Source: an uncultured Aquimarina sp. (lineage in GTDB: Bacteria > Bacteroidota > Bacteroidia > Flavobacteriales > Flavobacteriaceae). From it: a stretch of DNA of 64,000 nucleotides. Below are positions 27,979-36,332 of this stretch, in pieces (position 1 is the stretch's first letter; each line of letters starts with the position of its first letter). Location of the stretch: contig CANLEM010000003.1 of NCBI GenBank assembly GCA_947489685.1, positions 186,001 to 250,000 of the forward strand, read 5' to 3'. The position numbers and the translations under genes were made by a program. Under the pieces are notes generated by a model, which had not been told where the DNA came from, made no database searches, and saw nothing but the letters and a program-made list of their open reading frames with translations.

Positions 27979-29388
27979 ATGCTTTTTAACTCATTAGAAT
28001 TTTTCATCTTTTTGCCAGTAGTATTTTTGTTGTACTGGTTTGTGGTACACAAAAAACTAAAACTTCAGAATTTATTGATTCTAATAGCCAGTTATGTTTT
28101 TTACGGCTGGTGGGATTATCGGTTTTTGTCTTTGATAGCCTTAAGCTCTATTGTAGATTATTTCATAGGACTAAGCATACATGGATCAAATGATCAAAAA
28201 GTTAGAAAAAGATGGTTAGTGCTTAGTGCATTATTCAATTTGGGGTTATTAGGCTTTTTTAAGTATTATAATTTCTTTATCGAATCCTGGGTGGATCTAT
28301 TAGCTTCAGTTGGATATGAACTTGAAAACACTTGGACATTAAAGGTGATTCTTCCTGTAGGTATTTCTTTTTACACCTTTCAGACGATGTCGTATTCTAT
28401 AGACATTTATAGAAAAAAACTAGAACCTACTAGAGACTTTGTGGCTTTTGCTGCTTTTGTGTCATTTTTTCCGCAATTGGTTGCCGGACCCATCGAGCGA
28501 GCGTCTAATCTGTTACCTCAGATGTTGCATAAACGAAAGTTTGATAAGCTCAAAAGTATTAAAGGAATAGAACTTATCGTTTGGGGGATGTTTAAGAAAG
28601 TTGTGATTGCAGATTCTTTTGCACCAATTGTAAATGATATTTTTTCGAACTATTCTGATTTTTCGGGAGGCACATTGATTTTGGGGGCGGTGTTCTTCGC
28701 ATTTCAGATATATGGTGACTTTAGTGGATATTCAGACATTGCTATCGGAACCGCAAAACTGTTTGGATTTGATTTGATGACTAATTTTAAATTTCCATAT
28801 TTTTCAAGAAGCATAGGAGAGTTTTGGCGAAAATGGCATATCTCATTATCCACCTGGTTTAGAGATTACCTTTACATTCCTTTGGGAGGCTCCAAAGTTG
28901 GAAAATTAATGGGGATTAGAAATGTCTTTGCTATTTTTCTAGTCAGCGGGTTTTGGCATGGCGCTAATTGGACCTTTATTGTTTGGGGAGGCATTCATGC
29001 ACTTTTATTTATACCTTCTTTTGTATTAGGAACTAACAGAAGACATTTAGATGATAGTGTTGATCAAAAAAACATGTTACTCTATGTCAAAAACGCCTCA
29101 CAAGTATTATTTACTTTTTTTGTGGTCACTATAGCATGGATATTTTTTCGTGCGGATTCTATCAATGATGCAATTCATTATATCAAGGGGATAGATTCTT
29201 TTAAGGTCGATACTTCCAGTTTTATAATGTTTTCAGATATATTATTAATCATTGTGTTATTAGTATTGGATTTCATGAGGTATAAGAAAATTAGAATACA
29301 TTTTATTTTTTGGATTCTCATGGTAATGGCTATCATAGGATCCTTAAATAGAGAGATACAGGCAGAGTTTATTTATTTCCAATTTTAA
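27979..29388 (+). CDS. MBOAT-family O-acyltransferase (AlgI-like), copy 3
   Basis: 469 aa. MLFNSLEFFIFLPVVF start, FWRKWHISLSTWFRDYLYIPLGG, GFWHGANWTF with the MBOAT histidine near residue 328, and the shared end EFIYFQF. Close paralogue of copies 2 and 4; the stretch FPQLVAGPIERASNLLPQ is nearly identical among them. The 71-base upstream gap is longer than most in this block and could hold an internal promoter, but I see no TAnnTTTG there. Its partner begins 4 bases downstream. Confidence 0.92.
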   Translation: MLFNSLEFFIFLPVVFLLYWFVVHKKLKLQNLLILIASYVFYGWWDYRFLSLIALSSIVDYFIGLSIHGSNDQKVRKRWLVLSALFNLGLLGFFKYYNFFIESWVDLLASVGYELENTWTLKVILPVGISFYTFQTMSYSIDIYRKKLEPTRDFVAFAAFVSFFPQLVAGPIERASNLLPQMLHKRKFDKLKSIKGIELIVWGMFKKVVIADSFAPIVNDIFSNYSDFSGGTLILGAVFFAFQIYGDFSGYSDIAIGTAKLFGFDLMTNFKFPYFSRSIGEFWRKWHISLSTWFRDYLYIPLGGSKVGKLMGIRNVFAIFLVSGFWHGANWTFIVWGGIHALLFIPSFVLGTNRRHLDDSVDQKNMLLYVKNASQVLFTFFVVTIAWIFFRADSINDAIHYIKGIDSFKVDTSSFIMFSDILLIIVLLVLDFMRYKKIRIHFIFWILMVMAIIGSLNREIQAEFIYFQF

Positions 29389-29392
29389 GTAT

Positions 29393-30355
29393 ATGAAATA
29401 CATAAAAAAAATAATAGTATACGTCGTAATTTTAGAAGTTTTGAACCTTATTTTTGGTGTGTTTTCGAACGAAATGGACGCCTTTTTACCGGTAACAGGT
29501 TTTAATGACCCGCCATTGTATTATGACATGGATTCGTTATATGGCGTAACACGTCAAAAAAGCTCAAAGCAAATGATAAACTACCCATGGGGAGGAGTAG
29601 TAAATCAAATTAATACGAATGGATTTAGAGATGATGAGTTTGATAATGGCGGCATTCTGGTTCTGGGTAATTCTTTTGTTGAAGGATTTGGAATGAATAA
29701 CGAGGATCGGTTTACTGAAGTCCTAGAAGCAAAGTTGAATACACCCATTAACAATGCTGGATCTGGAGGAGTTTGGACACCTGTACAGGGAATTGTTCTG
29801 TTAAAACACTTATTGAAAGATGAAAAACTAAAATTTGATAAAATAGTTTTTGTAATGACACCCGGCGAAGTTGCCAACATAGGAAAACGGAACCCTAAAA
29901 GTGATGCTCATAGAAGTTTTCCTTATAAGAATAAGGATTCTATAGCATTTTATAAAGCTAAAGCAAATAGTTTTGGAAATAGCTTGTCGATACCAAGTAA
30001 AGTAAAAAGGTTTAGTAAAAGTCTTTTGATGTTTAAGATATTTAATATGTTTAAGTATTATGGAACGGCAAAAACCAAACAAAAGAATGTAGATTTTGAT
30101 CAAAATAATTTGGACTGGGTTATTAGAAAGATCGAAGATCAAAAATTACAGCATAAAGTCGAAGTTGTTGTTATTAATAACTTAGGGAGGATTCATCTTA
30201 ACGGAATTACAGATTATCAAACCAACTCAAAAGGTATTCGTTTTAATGTTGTTCAATTTCCGGATGATCTTAATAATTATTTTGTGGCTAACGGTCACTT
30301 AAATGAAAAGGGGAATAAAGTATTAGCCGATATTTTATATCCAATTTTTAAGTAA
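29393..30355 (+). CDS. SGNH/GDSL-like periplasmic protein, copy 3
   Basis: 320 aa. N-terminal helix (about residues 7-24), then ILVLGNSFVEGFGM with the candidate nucleophile S94. The C-terminal motif reads NGHLNEKG; the histidine (H302) is there but the aspartate expected three residues earlier is not, so either another acid takes that role or the catalytic set is altered. Pairs with MBOAT copy 3, 4 bases upstream. Last gene of block 1, before a strong terminator. Confidence 0.65.
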   Translation: MKYIKKIIVYVVILEVLNLIFGVFSNEMDAFLPVTGFNDPPLYYDMDSLYGVTRQKSSKQMINYPWGGVVNQINTNGFRDDEFDNGGILVLGNSFVEGFGMNNEDRFTEVLEAKLNTPINNAGSGGVWTPVQGIVLLKHLLKDEKLKFDKIVFVMTPGEVANIGKRNPKSDAHRSFPYKNKDSIAFYKAKANSFGNSLSIPSKVKRFSKSLLMFKIFNMFKYYGTAKTKQKNVDFDQNNLDWVIRKIEDQKLQHKVEVVVINNLGRIHLNGITDYQTNSKGIRFNVVQFPDDLNNYFVANGHLNEKGNKVLADILYPIFK

Positions 30356-30370
30356 TAGACAGTATGAAAT

Positions 30371-30409
30371 AAAAAATCCCAAGTTTTTTTTAAAAACTTG
30401 GGATTTTTT
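30371..30409. terminator. Bidirectional intrinsic terminator ending block 1
   Basis: An 18-base arm (AAAAAATCCCAAGTTTTT) pairs perfectly with its complement across a 3-base loop. T-runs on both strands allow termination of the plus-strand block 1 and of the minus-strand lipoprotein gene whose stop is at 30435. Confidence 0.9.
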
Positions 30410-30434
30410 TTATGTGAGAGAAAGAATTTTTTAT

Positions 30435-32411
30435 TTAATTGTTACATGTATTATCGCCAGCGATTACAATATTAGTTCCCGCAGCTTTTTGATCTATACA
30501 ATCTAGGTTCGTACCAATTACCGTTATATTATTTAATCCGATAGCTATATCACTACAACCTTCTTGGATGATAATTCCGTCTCGACCTGTAGATTCTATA
30601 GTATTATTGTTAATGTTGATATTTTTGGCATTTACCAAGATCATACCTTCTTTTGTTCTGTTGCCTATAAAATCGATACCACTAGTACGACTTATAGTAG
30701 TTGAATGAGCAAAATCATTATCCTGTATGATAGTTTTGAAACCAGCGGCCTCAGTACCTTCATTTACAGCAACCATTTTGATACTTTCGCGATCTACCTT
30801 AACGACATTGTTATTTCTAAAAGTAACATTATCAAGTGTGGTTAAGTTACCAAAAATAGCAATACTTGCATCTCTATCACTAGTTAATGTATTATTATAG
30901 ATATCAAAATTCTTAATGTCTTTAGGTTGTATACCTACACCAAAATCTTCAATGATGTTTCCATATATTTCCATATCTCTTTGATATGCTGCTATACCAA
31001 TATTATGACTGATAATTCTGTTATTGGCAATAACGTTATTATAGGTGTCAGAAGAATTAGGGTGTCCCGTTGTAATTCCCGCACCGATATTATCATCTGC
31101 GGCAGCCTTAATGGTATTTCCGATAATCTTTATATGGTGTCCGGCTCCAATTGCAACACCGTCTTCAAGATCGTTATTTTCAATAGTCACATGTTCACCA
31201 ATTGCAACAACAAAAGCTCCAAATTTACTACCTCTTTCGATATTGTTTCTTAAGGTAATGTCATATGCTTTTTCATAAAGTATAAGGTTACCAGCATCAT
31301 CTCTACTTCTAAATGCTTCTACATCTAATGCAACTCCTGGTGCTTTTCCTGGAGAACCTGGCAAATCAATACCTGCATTTAAGAATGTACATCCTTCAAC
31401 AAGAATATTAAATCCATCGGTAATCGATACATTATTTCTTCTATTGCTATCAAACGTACAGTTGGTAAATCTTATATTGTTGGATGGTACATAATTAGGT
31501 TGAAACGTAAAGTTTACACTATTTACATTACCTCCATCACCAGTACCGTAGGCCATTTTTACACCTTCGATGTCTACATTGTTTCCTCCATGAACCATAA
31601 GTACCATTCCAAAAGCATGAGGTCCGGGTTCTGCATTATCATTGTGTTCCATACGATCTCCATAGAGATTTCCTCCGATCACTTTTACATTAGAAACTTC
31701 TCTAACAGCTAAAAGAACGTAATTTTTACGAGTGTTAGGCTGTACTCTCAGATACGTGTTATCTGTCATTTTAAAAGTAAAGTCAGAAGGAATATTAATG
31801 GATTCTACAGAAGGGTAGAAATTTTGATTTGCAGTAGTACTAGTAACTGTAGTTACTTCAAAGTAAGCATCAAATTTATCAACTTCAAAAGTTGTAGCAC
31901 CTAACTCTTTTGTGAAATAGATTAGATTTTCAAAGTTAGTGTTGTTTTTTAATGCAATATCCTTGGTTGTTCTCCCTTGTACAATATTTTTCCATCTAGA
32001 TGGTATAAATTTAAAGGTAGGATCTTTTAATGTCAGATCTCCTTTAAGTTCAAGGTCAGAATTCATAATTCTACCGTCTATATATCCGCCAGAAAAGTTT
32101 AAAGTACCATTAATAATTAATCCACCATCAAAATCAAAATTGGCATTTGCTGGTAAATTTATAGTTTCTCCTTTAAGGTCTAATAAACAATCTATAACGG
32201 TAGTACTATTGGCTGTAAGATCCTTTAAATCAAAATCACAAGGCGTTGTAGATAAGTCTGGATCTGGATCAGGGTCTGGGTCCGGATCGGGATCAGGGTC
32301 CGGATCTGGGTTTTCAACCGCATCAGGCACGACTTCTTCAAAATTTTCGTTACTACACGAAATCAAACATAACGTGCAGAATACCAATAGGTAATAAGGT
32401 AATTTTTTCAT
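30435..32411 (-). CDS. Right-handed parallel beta-helix lipoprotein
   Basis: 658 aa. A lipoprotein signal (MKKLPYYLLVFCTLCLISC) puts the lipidated cysteine at C19. Then comes a spacer with nine Pro-Asp dipeptides (residues 35-52) that would hold the domain off the membrane. From about residue 90 the chain is rich in N-x-I/V turns (NNVSITDG, IENNDLEDG, IKIIGNTI, IINHNI-type), the pattern of right-handed beta-helices in polysaccharide lyases, C5-epimerases and phage depolymerases. Encoded against the locus and flanked by its terminator, so separately expressed. It could process, modify or bind the polymer; catalytic residues cannot be assigned by eye. Confidence 0.8.
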   Translation of the reverse strand: MKKLPYYLLVFCTLCLISCSNENFEEVVPDAVENPDPDPDPDPDPDPDPDPDLSTTPCDFDLKDLTANSTTVIDCLLDLKGETINLPANANFDFDGGLIINGTLNFSGGYIDGRIMNSDLELKGDLTLKDPTFKFIPSRWKNIVQGRTTKDIALKNNTNFENLIYFTKELGATTFEVDKFDAYFEVTTVTSTTANQNFYPSVESINIPSDFTFKMTDNTYLRVQPNTRKNYVLLAVREVSNVKVIGGNLYGDRMEHNDNAEPGPHAFGMVLMVHGGNNVDIEGVKMAYGTGDGGNVNSVNFTFQPNYVPSNNIRFTNCTFDSNRRNNVSITDGFNILVEGCTFLNAGIDLPGSPGKAPGVALDVEAFRSRDDAGNLILYEKAYDITLRNNIERGSKFGAFVVAIGEHVTIENNDLEDGVAIGAGHHIKIIGNTIKAAADDNIGAGITTGHPNSSDTYNNVIANNRIISHNIGIAAYQRDMEIYGNIIEDFGVGIQPKDIKNFDIYNNTLTSDRDASIAIFGNLTTLDNVTFRNNNVVKVDRESIKMVAVNEGTEAAGFKTIIQDNDFAHSTTISRTSGIDFIGNRTKEGMILVNAKNININNNTIESTGRDGIIIQEGCSDIAIGLNNITVIGTNLDCIDQKAAGTNIVIAGDNTCNN

Positions 32412-32553
32412 GGGGGGCTATTTAATAGTTATTCTATTTGGGACTTAATCTGTGTTCTACAACGTAAATTGAATAAAACTATTGTATTTTATATAAATAA
32501 AAAGTGTTAAAATTTACACAACATAAATAATTGATATATAAAGCTTTAATGGA

Positions 32554-32570
32554 TTACGGTTTAACCGTAA
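32554..32570. promoter_or_regulatory. Perfect 8-base inverted repeat, possible operator
   Basis: TTACGGTT-T-AACCGTAA: two perfect 8-base arms around one base, midway between two divergent genes. The symmetry and size suit a dimeric DNA-binding regulator. A weaker relative (TTACG-N7-CGTAA) lies at 47917-47933 in the other divergent region. Confidence 0.4.
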
Positions 32571-32701
32571 ACAAAATTGATAATTAGGGGTTTTTACCTG
32601 TATATTGTCAATTTTTTTACAATTATTTTTGAAATCAAATAATTCGTGATTTTTGAGTATTAGAAAAAGATGAATTCTACCTTAAAAGCGCAAGTTATAT
32701 C

Positions 32702-32709
32702 TATATTTG
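32702..32709 (+). promoter_or_regulatory. Candidate -7 element for block 2 (TATATTTG)
   Basis: Exact match to TAnnTTTG, 51 bases before the ATG at 32761. No TTG is found at the expected -33 distance. Confidence 0.45.
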
Positions 32710-32760
32710 CAGTCGAATTGTAAAGAGGTAACATAAGCCCACTTTATTTAAGTGAAAAAT

Positions 32761-33912
32761 ATGAGTAAAATTATTCGTGTAACTACGATACCAAAATCAT
32801 TAGGAGGGTTACTAAAAGGGCAGCTTAAATTCATGTCCCAATATTATGAAGTAATTGGGATATCGGGAAAGGGAGAGGGAAGATTAGATAGAGTGTCTCA
32901 AGAAGAAGGAGTGCAGGTAATACCTGTAGAAATGACCCGTAAAATAACACCTGTTCAGGACTTAAAAGCGGTATACCAACTATACAAAATTTTTAGAAAA
33001 GAAAAGCCTCAAATAGTACACAGTCATACTCCAAAGGCCGGAACTTTGGCAATGCTAGCGGCAAAATTGGCAAGAGTACCACATAGATTGCACACCATAG
33101 CCGGATTACCTTTATTAGAAGCTACGGGAGCAAAAAGAACATTATTAGACGTTGTTGAAAAAATTACGTATCGCTGTGCTACAATGATTTATCCAAACTC
33201 TTTTGGTCTTAAAGATATTATTGTTAAGAATAAGTATACTACTGTTAAAAAACTGAAGGTAATTGCTAATGGAAGTTCTAACGGAATTGATACTTCTTTT
33301 TTTGATCCAGAATTATATGCCGAGGCAGATAATCTTAAACTAAGAGAACAATTACAGATAGCACCTTCGGACAAAGTAATTATTTATGTTGGTAGATTAG
33401 TAAAAGACAAGGGGATAAATGAACTTGTACGTGCTTTTAAAAAAATAAGTTCTGAAGATGCCAAAGTTAAACTTCTTCTTGTAGGGATATACGAAAAAGA
33501 CCTAGATCCATTATTACCCGAAATCGAAAACGAAATCGAAACAAATCCAAATATTATATTTGTAGGTTGGCAGAATGATGTAAGACCATATTTTGCCATA
33601 TCAGATATTTTAGGTTTTCCAAGTTATAGAGAAGGTTTTCCTAATGTTGTTATGCAGGCGGCTTCGATGGGTTTAACAAGTATTGTAACCAACATTAATG
33701 GTTGTAACGAAATTATTACTGAAGATGATAATGGTATAATTATTCCAACCAAAGATACGCAGGCGCTTTATGAAAGTATTCAGAAATTGACCAAGGATGA
33801 TGATCTAAGACTTAAATTGGCAGGCAATGCAAGAGCATCTATTACCAAAAGATATGAATGTAAGCATGTGTGGGAGGAATTATTAAAAGAATATCAATCA
33901 CTAACTAACTAA
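32761..33912 (+). CDS. Glycosyltransferase family 4, PglA-like
   Basis: 383 aa from ATG 32761; a GTG at 32752 would add three residues, but SKIIRVTTIPKSL is where relatives begin. The segments VHSHTPKAGTLAMLAAKLA, HTIAGLPLLEA and NGCNEII match the PglA/WcfI group that adds GalNAc or a similar sugar to the first, bacillosamine-like sugar. The GT4 EX7E site reads YREGFPNVVMQ, so the second glutamate is glutamine. PglC-, PglD-, PglE- and PglF-like genes lie downstream, which supports this role. The stop codon falls inside an (ACTA)6 tract. Confidence 0.85.
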   Translation: MSKIIRVTTIPKSLGGLLKGQLKFMSQYYEVIGISGKGEGRLDRVSQEEGVQVIPVEMTRKITPVQDLKAVYQLYKIFRKEKPQIVHSHTPKAGTLAMLAAKLARVPHRLHTIAGLPLLEATGAKRTLLDVVEKITYRCATMIYPNSFGLKDIIVKNKYTTVKKLKVIANGSSNGIDTSFFDPELYAEADNLKLREQLQIAPSDKVIIYVGRLVKDKGINELVRAFKKISSEDAKVKLLLVGIYEKDLDPLLPEIENEIETNPNIIFVGWQNDVRPYFAISDILGFPSYREGFPNVVMQAASMGLTSIVTNINGCNEIITEDDNGIIIPTKDTQALYESIQKLTKDDDLRLKLAGNARASITKRYECKHVWEELLKEYQSLTN

Positions 33913-33923
33913 CTAACTAACTA
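33900..33923. repeat. Tetranucleotide repeat (ACTA)6
   Basis: Six perfect copies of ACTA span the last codons of the PglA-like gene (SLTN-stop) and part of the 21-base gap before the ATP-grasp gene at 33934. Gain or loss of a unit would change the last residues and the spacing to the next start. Confidence 0.9.
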
Positions 33924-33933
33924 TTTTTCGGGC

Positions 33934-34983
33934 ATGAAAAGAAAATGGAAGTTGTTACAAAAAAGAGTCTCGGTTATATTAAAAGATGACTCAAAAAAAG
34001 GCTTTTTTAAAATTTTTAGAGAAGCTATTGTTTTTTGGATTGTAAAAAAAGAATTTCCTAATTTCTATTTTGGGAAGTTTTTATATCGAAAAGATGTTAA
34101 AAATTATACGGACTACCTGAGCAGTAAAGAGGTGGATGAAATTACGCTTTCAAAGAACTTACATCGCTACCAATATGCTTCTTTATTAAGGAATAAATTG
34201 GCTTTTGCAATGTACATGGAAAAAAACAATATGCCAGTTCCACCAATGATTTCGTATAATCTAGGCGGCAGATTTTTTTATCAGTCCAAAGTACATGCAA
34301 TTTCAAATAAAGAGGAATTAAAAAAATATTTTAAAAATCTTTTTGATCAAACGGCAAAGACCAAGGTTTTTGTAAAGGCTATTACCGAAATGGGAGGAGT
34401 AGGTGCATATCTAATTACTCAAGAAAACCTGGATGAAGAAATAGAAAAAAATGGCGCTTACATTTTAAAAAACGATTGTATTCATCAAGAAGTAATCATA
34501 CAGCATGATCTTATTAATAAACTATATCCAGATAGTGTAAATACAATACGCTTTGATACGTATCTGGACAAAAATAATAAGATACATATTTTATCTAGTT
34601 ATATGCGTTTTGGAAGGGGAGGAAGTGTTCTTGATAATAGTAATTCTGGAGGATTTTGGGTGTCTATAGATGTGCAAAAAGGAGAGCTCGTAGATAAGAG
34701 TTATCAAATGATGAAATACGGGGGAGGGCGTTTAGATAGACATCCAGATACAGGAACTGTGTTTGATGGATATAAGATTCCTTATTTTCAAGAGGCGTGT
34801 GATTTGATACAAAAATGTGTCACGCATATACCAGATAAAATTATTGGTTGGGATATTGCAATTAGCGCAAAAGGCCCTGTTGTTATCGAAGGAAACGATA
34901 ATAATTCACTTTTAGGACCAGATATTACATTTGGTGGATTTTGTAAACATCCTTTGTATAAGGAAATCATGGAGGAAGCTTAA
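33934..34983 (+). CDS. Sugar-transfer-associated ATP-grasp protein
   Basis: 349 aa. The segments KAITEMGGVGAYLI, QEVIIQHDLINKLYPDSVNTIRFDTYL, GRGGSVLDNSNSGGFWVSID and IGWDIAISAKGPVVIEGNDN follow the ATP-grasp order (ATP-binding lysine region, then the metal-binding acidic D/E-x-N at the end, here EGND). This is the ATPgrasp_ST family, found in polysaccharide loci and thought to couple a carboxylate to an amine on a sugar. No membrane helix. It sits 21 bases after the PglA-like GT and 23 before the CapK-like gene. Substrates unknown. Confidence 0.82.
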   Translation: MKRKWKLLQKRVSVILKDDSKKGFFKIFREAIVFWIVKKEFPNFYFGKFLYRKDVKNYTDYLSSKEVDEITLSKNLHRYQYASLLRNKLAFAMYMEKNNMPVPPMISYNLGGRFFYQSKVHAISNKEELKKYFKNLFDQTAKTKVFVKAITEMGGVGAYLITQENLDEEIEKNGAYILKNDCIHQEVIIQHDLINKLYPDSVNTIRFDTYLDKNNKIHILSSYMRFGRGGSVLDNSNSGGFWVSIDVQKGELVDKSYQMMKYGGGRLDRHPDTGTVFDGYKIPYFQEACDLIQKCVTHIPDKIIGWDIAISAKGPVVIEGNDNNSLLGPDITFGGFCKHPLYKEIMEEA

Positions 34984-35006
34984 TATTAAAAAATTAAAAA
35001 GGGGAA

Positions 35007-36314
35007 ATGAGAATTTTTGAGTTATTAAGAAATAAAGCATTTTGGACAGTAGATGCAATAAGAGGGTCTAAAAAAAGGCGGCACTATAAGGAGATTAAAT
35101 ATATAAATGAAAATCCGACATCTCAAAAAACGATAAATTTTAAAAAAGAGAGCTTACAAAAGGTTTTAGACCATGCAGTAACCACTACATCTTATTATAA
35201 AGAATATCAGGGATACAATTCTATTGAAGATTTTCCTGTGATCAATAAAAATACGATTCGAGATAATTTTGAAAGCTTTCAATCCGAACCGTTTAAGGGG
35301 CAACCAAAGTTTACGGTAAGTACAAGTGGTTCTACCGGAACACCCTTTAAGACATATCAAGATAAAAATAAAAGAGTTCGAAATATGGCCGATACCATCT
35401 TTTTTTCGGAAAAAGCTGGTTTCACAATTGGTAACAAACTTACGTATTTCAGAATGTGGAATGCTTTCGAAAAAAAGAGTATTGTAACACGATTACTTCA
35501 AAATATTGTACCAGTAGACGTTTTTGATCTTCGAAAAGATAGCGTAAAGAAAAATGTAATTGATAGTGTGTCTGGTAGTAAATCATCAGATAGCTGGTTG
35601 GGTTACGCCTCTGCCTATGAAGAAATTTGTAAATATTTGGATCGGATAGATGCTTCGGTTATTCCCAATAACTTGAAATCAATTATAGCAATGTCCGAGA
35701 GATTAAATGATTACACCAAACAGAGTATTTACAAGTATTTTGATACAGAAGTGGTGTCTAGATATTCTAATGTAGAAAATGGAATTTTGGCACAACAACC
35801 TTTAGGAAATAAGAAATATTTCGAAATTAATGAAGCAAGTTATCTCGTCGAAATTCTTGAGTTAAACTCTAATAAAAGAGTAAAAAATGGAGAATCAGGA
35901 AGAATAGTGATCACAGATTTATTTAATTACCATGTGCCTATGTTACGTTATGACACGGGTGATATTGGTGTTAAAGATAGTTTGGATGCTACGCCTATAT
36001 TAACGCAAGTTAATGGAAGAAAGGTTGATCAAATTTATAATACCAAAGGAGAACATATCGCAATAAATTTGGTGCTATTGGTGAATAATTACCCAGAGTT
36101 AAAACAATGTCAATTAATTCAGAAAGACGTGGGGACATACCATTTTAAGTTAAATCCAGAGCAAGATAAGTTTCTGCGTGAGAATGAGTTTCTTAACGAA
36201 TTTAAAGGGTATTTGGGCGAAGATGCAAAAATGACTCTAGAATATGTTGATGAAATTCCGTTACTTGCATCGGGTAAACGAAGAGTAATGGTCAATGAAA
36301 TGATAAATTCATAA
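35007..36314 (+). CDS. CapK/PaaK-like adenylate-forming enzyme, copy 2
   Basis: 435 aa. Core motifs VSTSGSTGTPFK (about residue 108), YSNVENGILAQQ and PMLRYDTGDIG, then a small C-terminal domain. It lacks the CGCGC cluster of the 23065 copy and is only distantly similar to it, so the two are not a recent duplicate. The family adenylates a carboxylate; CapK members recur in capsule loci without a proven substrate. Next to an ATP-grasp protein and a PglC-like transferase. Confidence 0.8.
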   Translation: MRIFELLRNKAFWTVDAIRGSKKRRHYKEIKYINENPTSQKTINFKKESLQKVLDHAVTTTSYYKEYQGYNSIEDFPVINKNTIRDNFESFQSEPFKGQPKFTVSTSGSTGTPFKTYQDKNKRVRNMADTIFFSEKAGFTIGNKLTYFRMWNAFEKKSIVTRLLQNIVPVDVFDLRKDSVKKNVIDSVSGSKSSDSWLGYASAYEEICKYLDRIDASVIPNNLKSIIAMSERLNDYTKQSIYKYFDTEVVSRYSNVENGILAQQPLGNKKYFEINEASYLVEILELNSNKRVKNGESGRIVITDLFNYHVPMLRYDTGDIGVKDSLDATPILTQVNGRKVDQIYNTKGEHIAINLVLLVNNYPELKQCQLIQKDVGTYHFKLNPEQDKFLRENEFLNEFKGYLGEDAKMTLEYVDEIPLLASGKRRVMVNEMINS

Positions 36315-36332
36315 TTAGTAACACTACAAATT

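Larger units (their letters stand above)
32412..32760. other. Divergent intergenic region between lipoprotein gene and block 2
   Basis: 349 bases, very AT-rich, no ORF of note. It contains a perfect inverted repeat (32554-32570) and a TATATTTG -7 element (32702-32709) pointing into block 2. No clear TAnnTTTG was seen on the minus strand for the lipoprotein gene. Confidence 0.6.

Noticed and set aside
32240..32315. Repetitive hexamers considered as CRISPR or VNTR
   Set aside because: Repeats are 6 bases, degenerate, in frame and encode Pro-Asp in a lipoprotein spacer; there are no spacers.
31939..32394. 151-codon plus-strand ORF opposite the beta-helix lipoprotein
   Set aside because: It lies fully antisense to a well-supported gene with signal peptide and repeats; its Gly-Ser run is only the antisense of the Pro-Asp codons.
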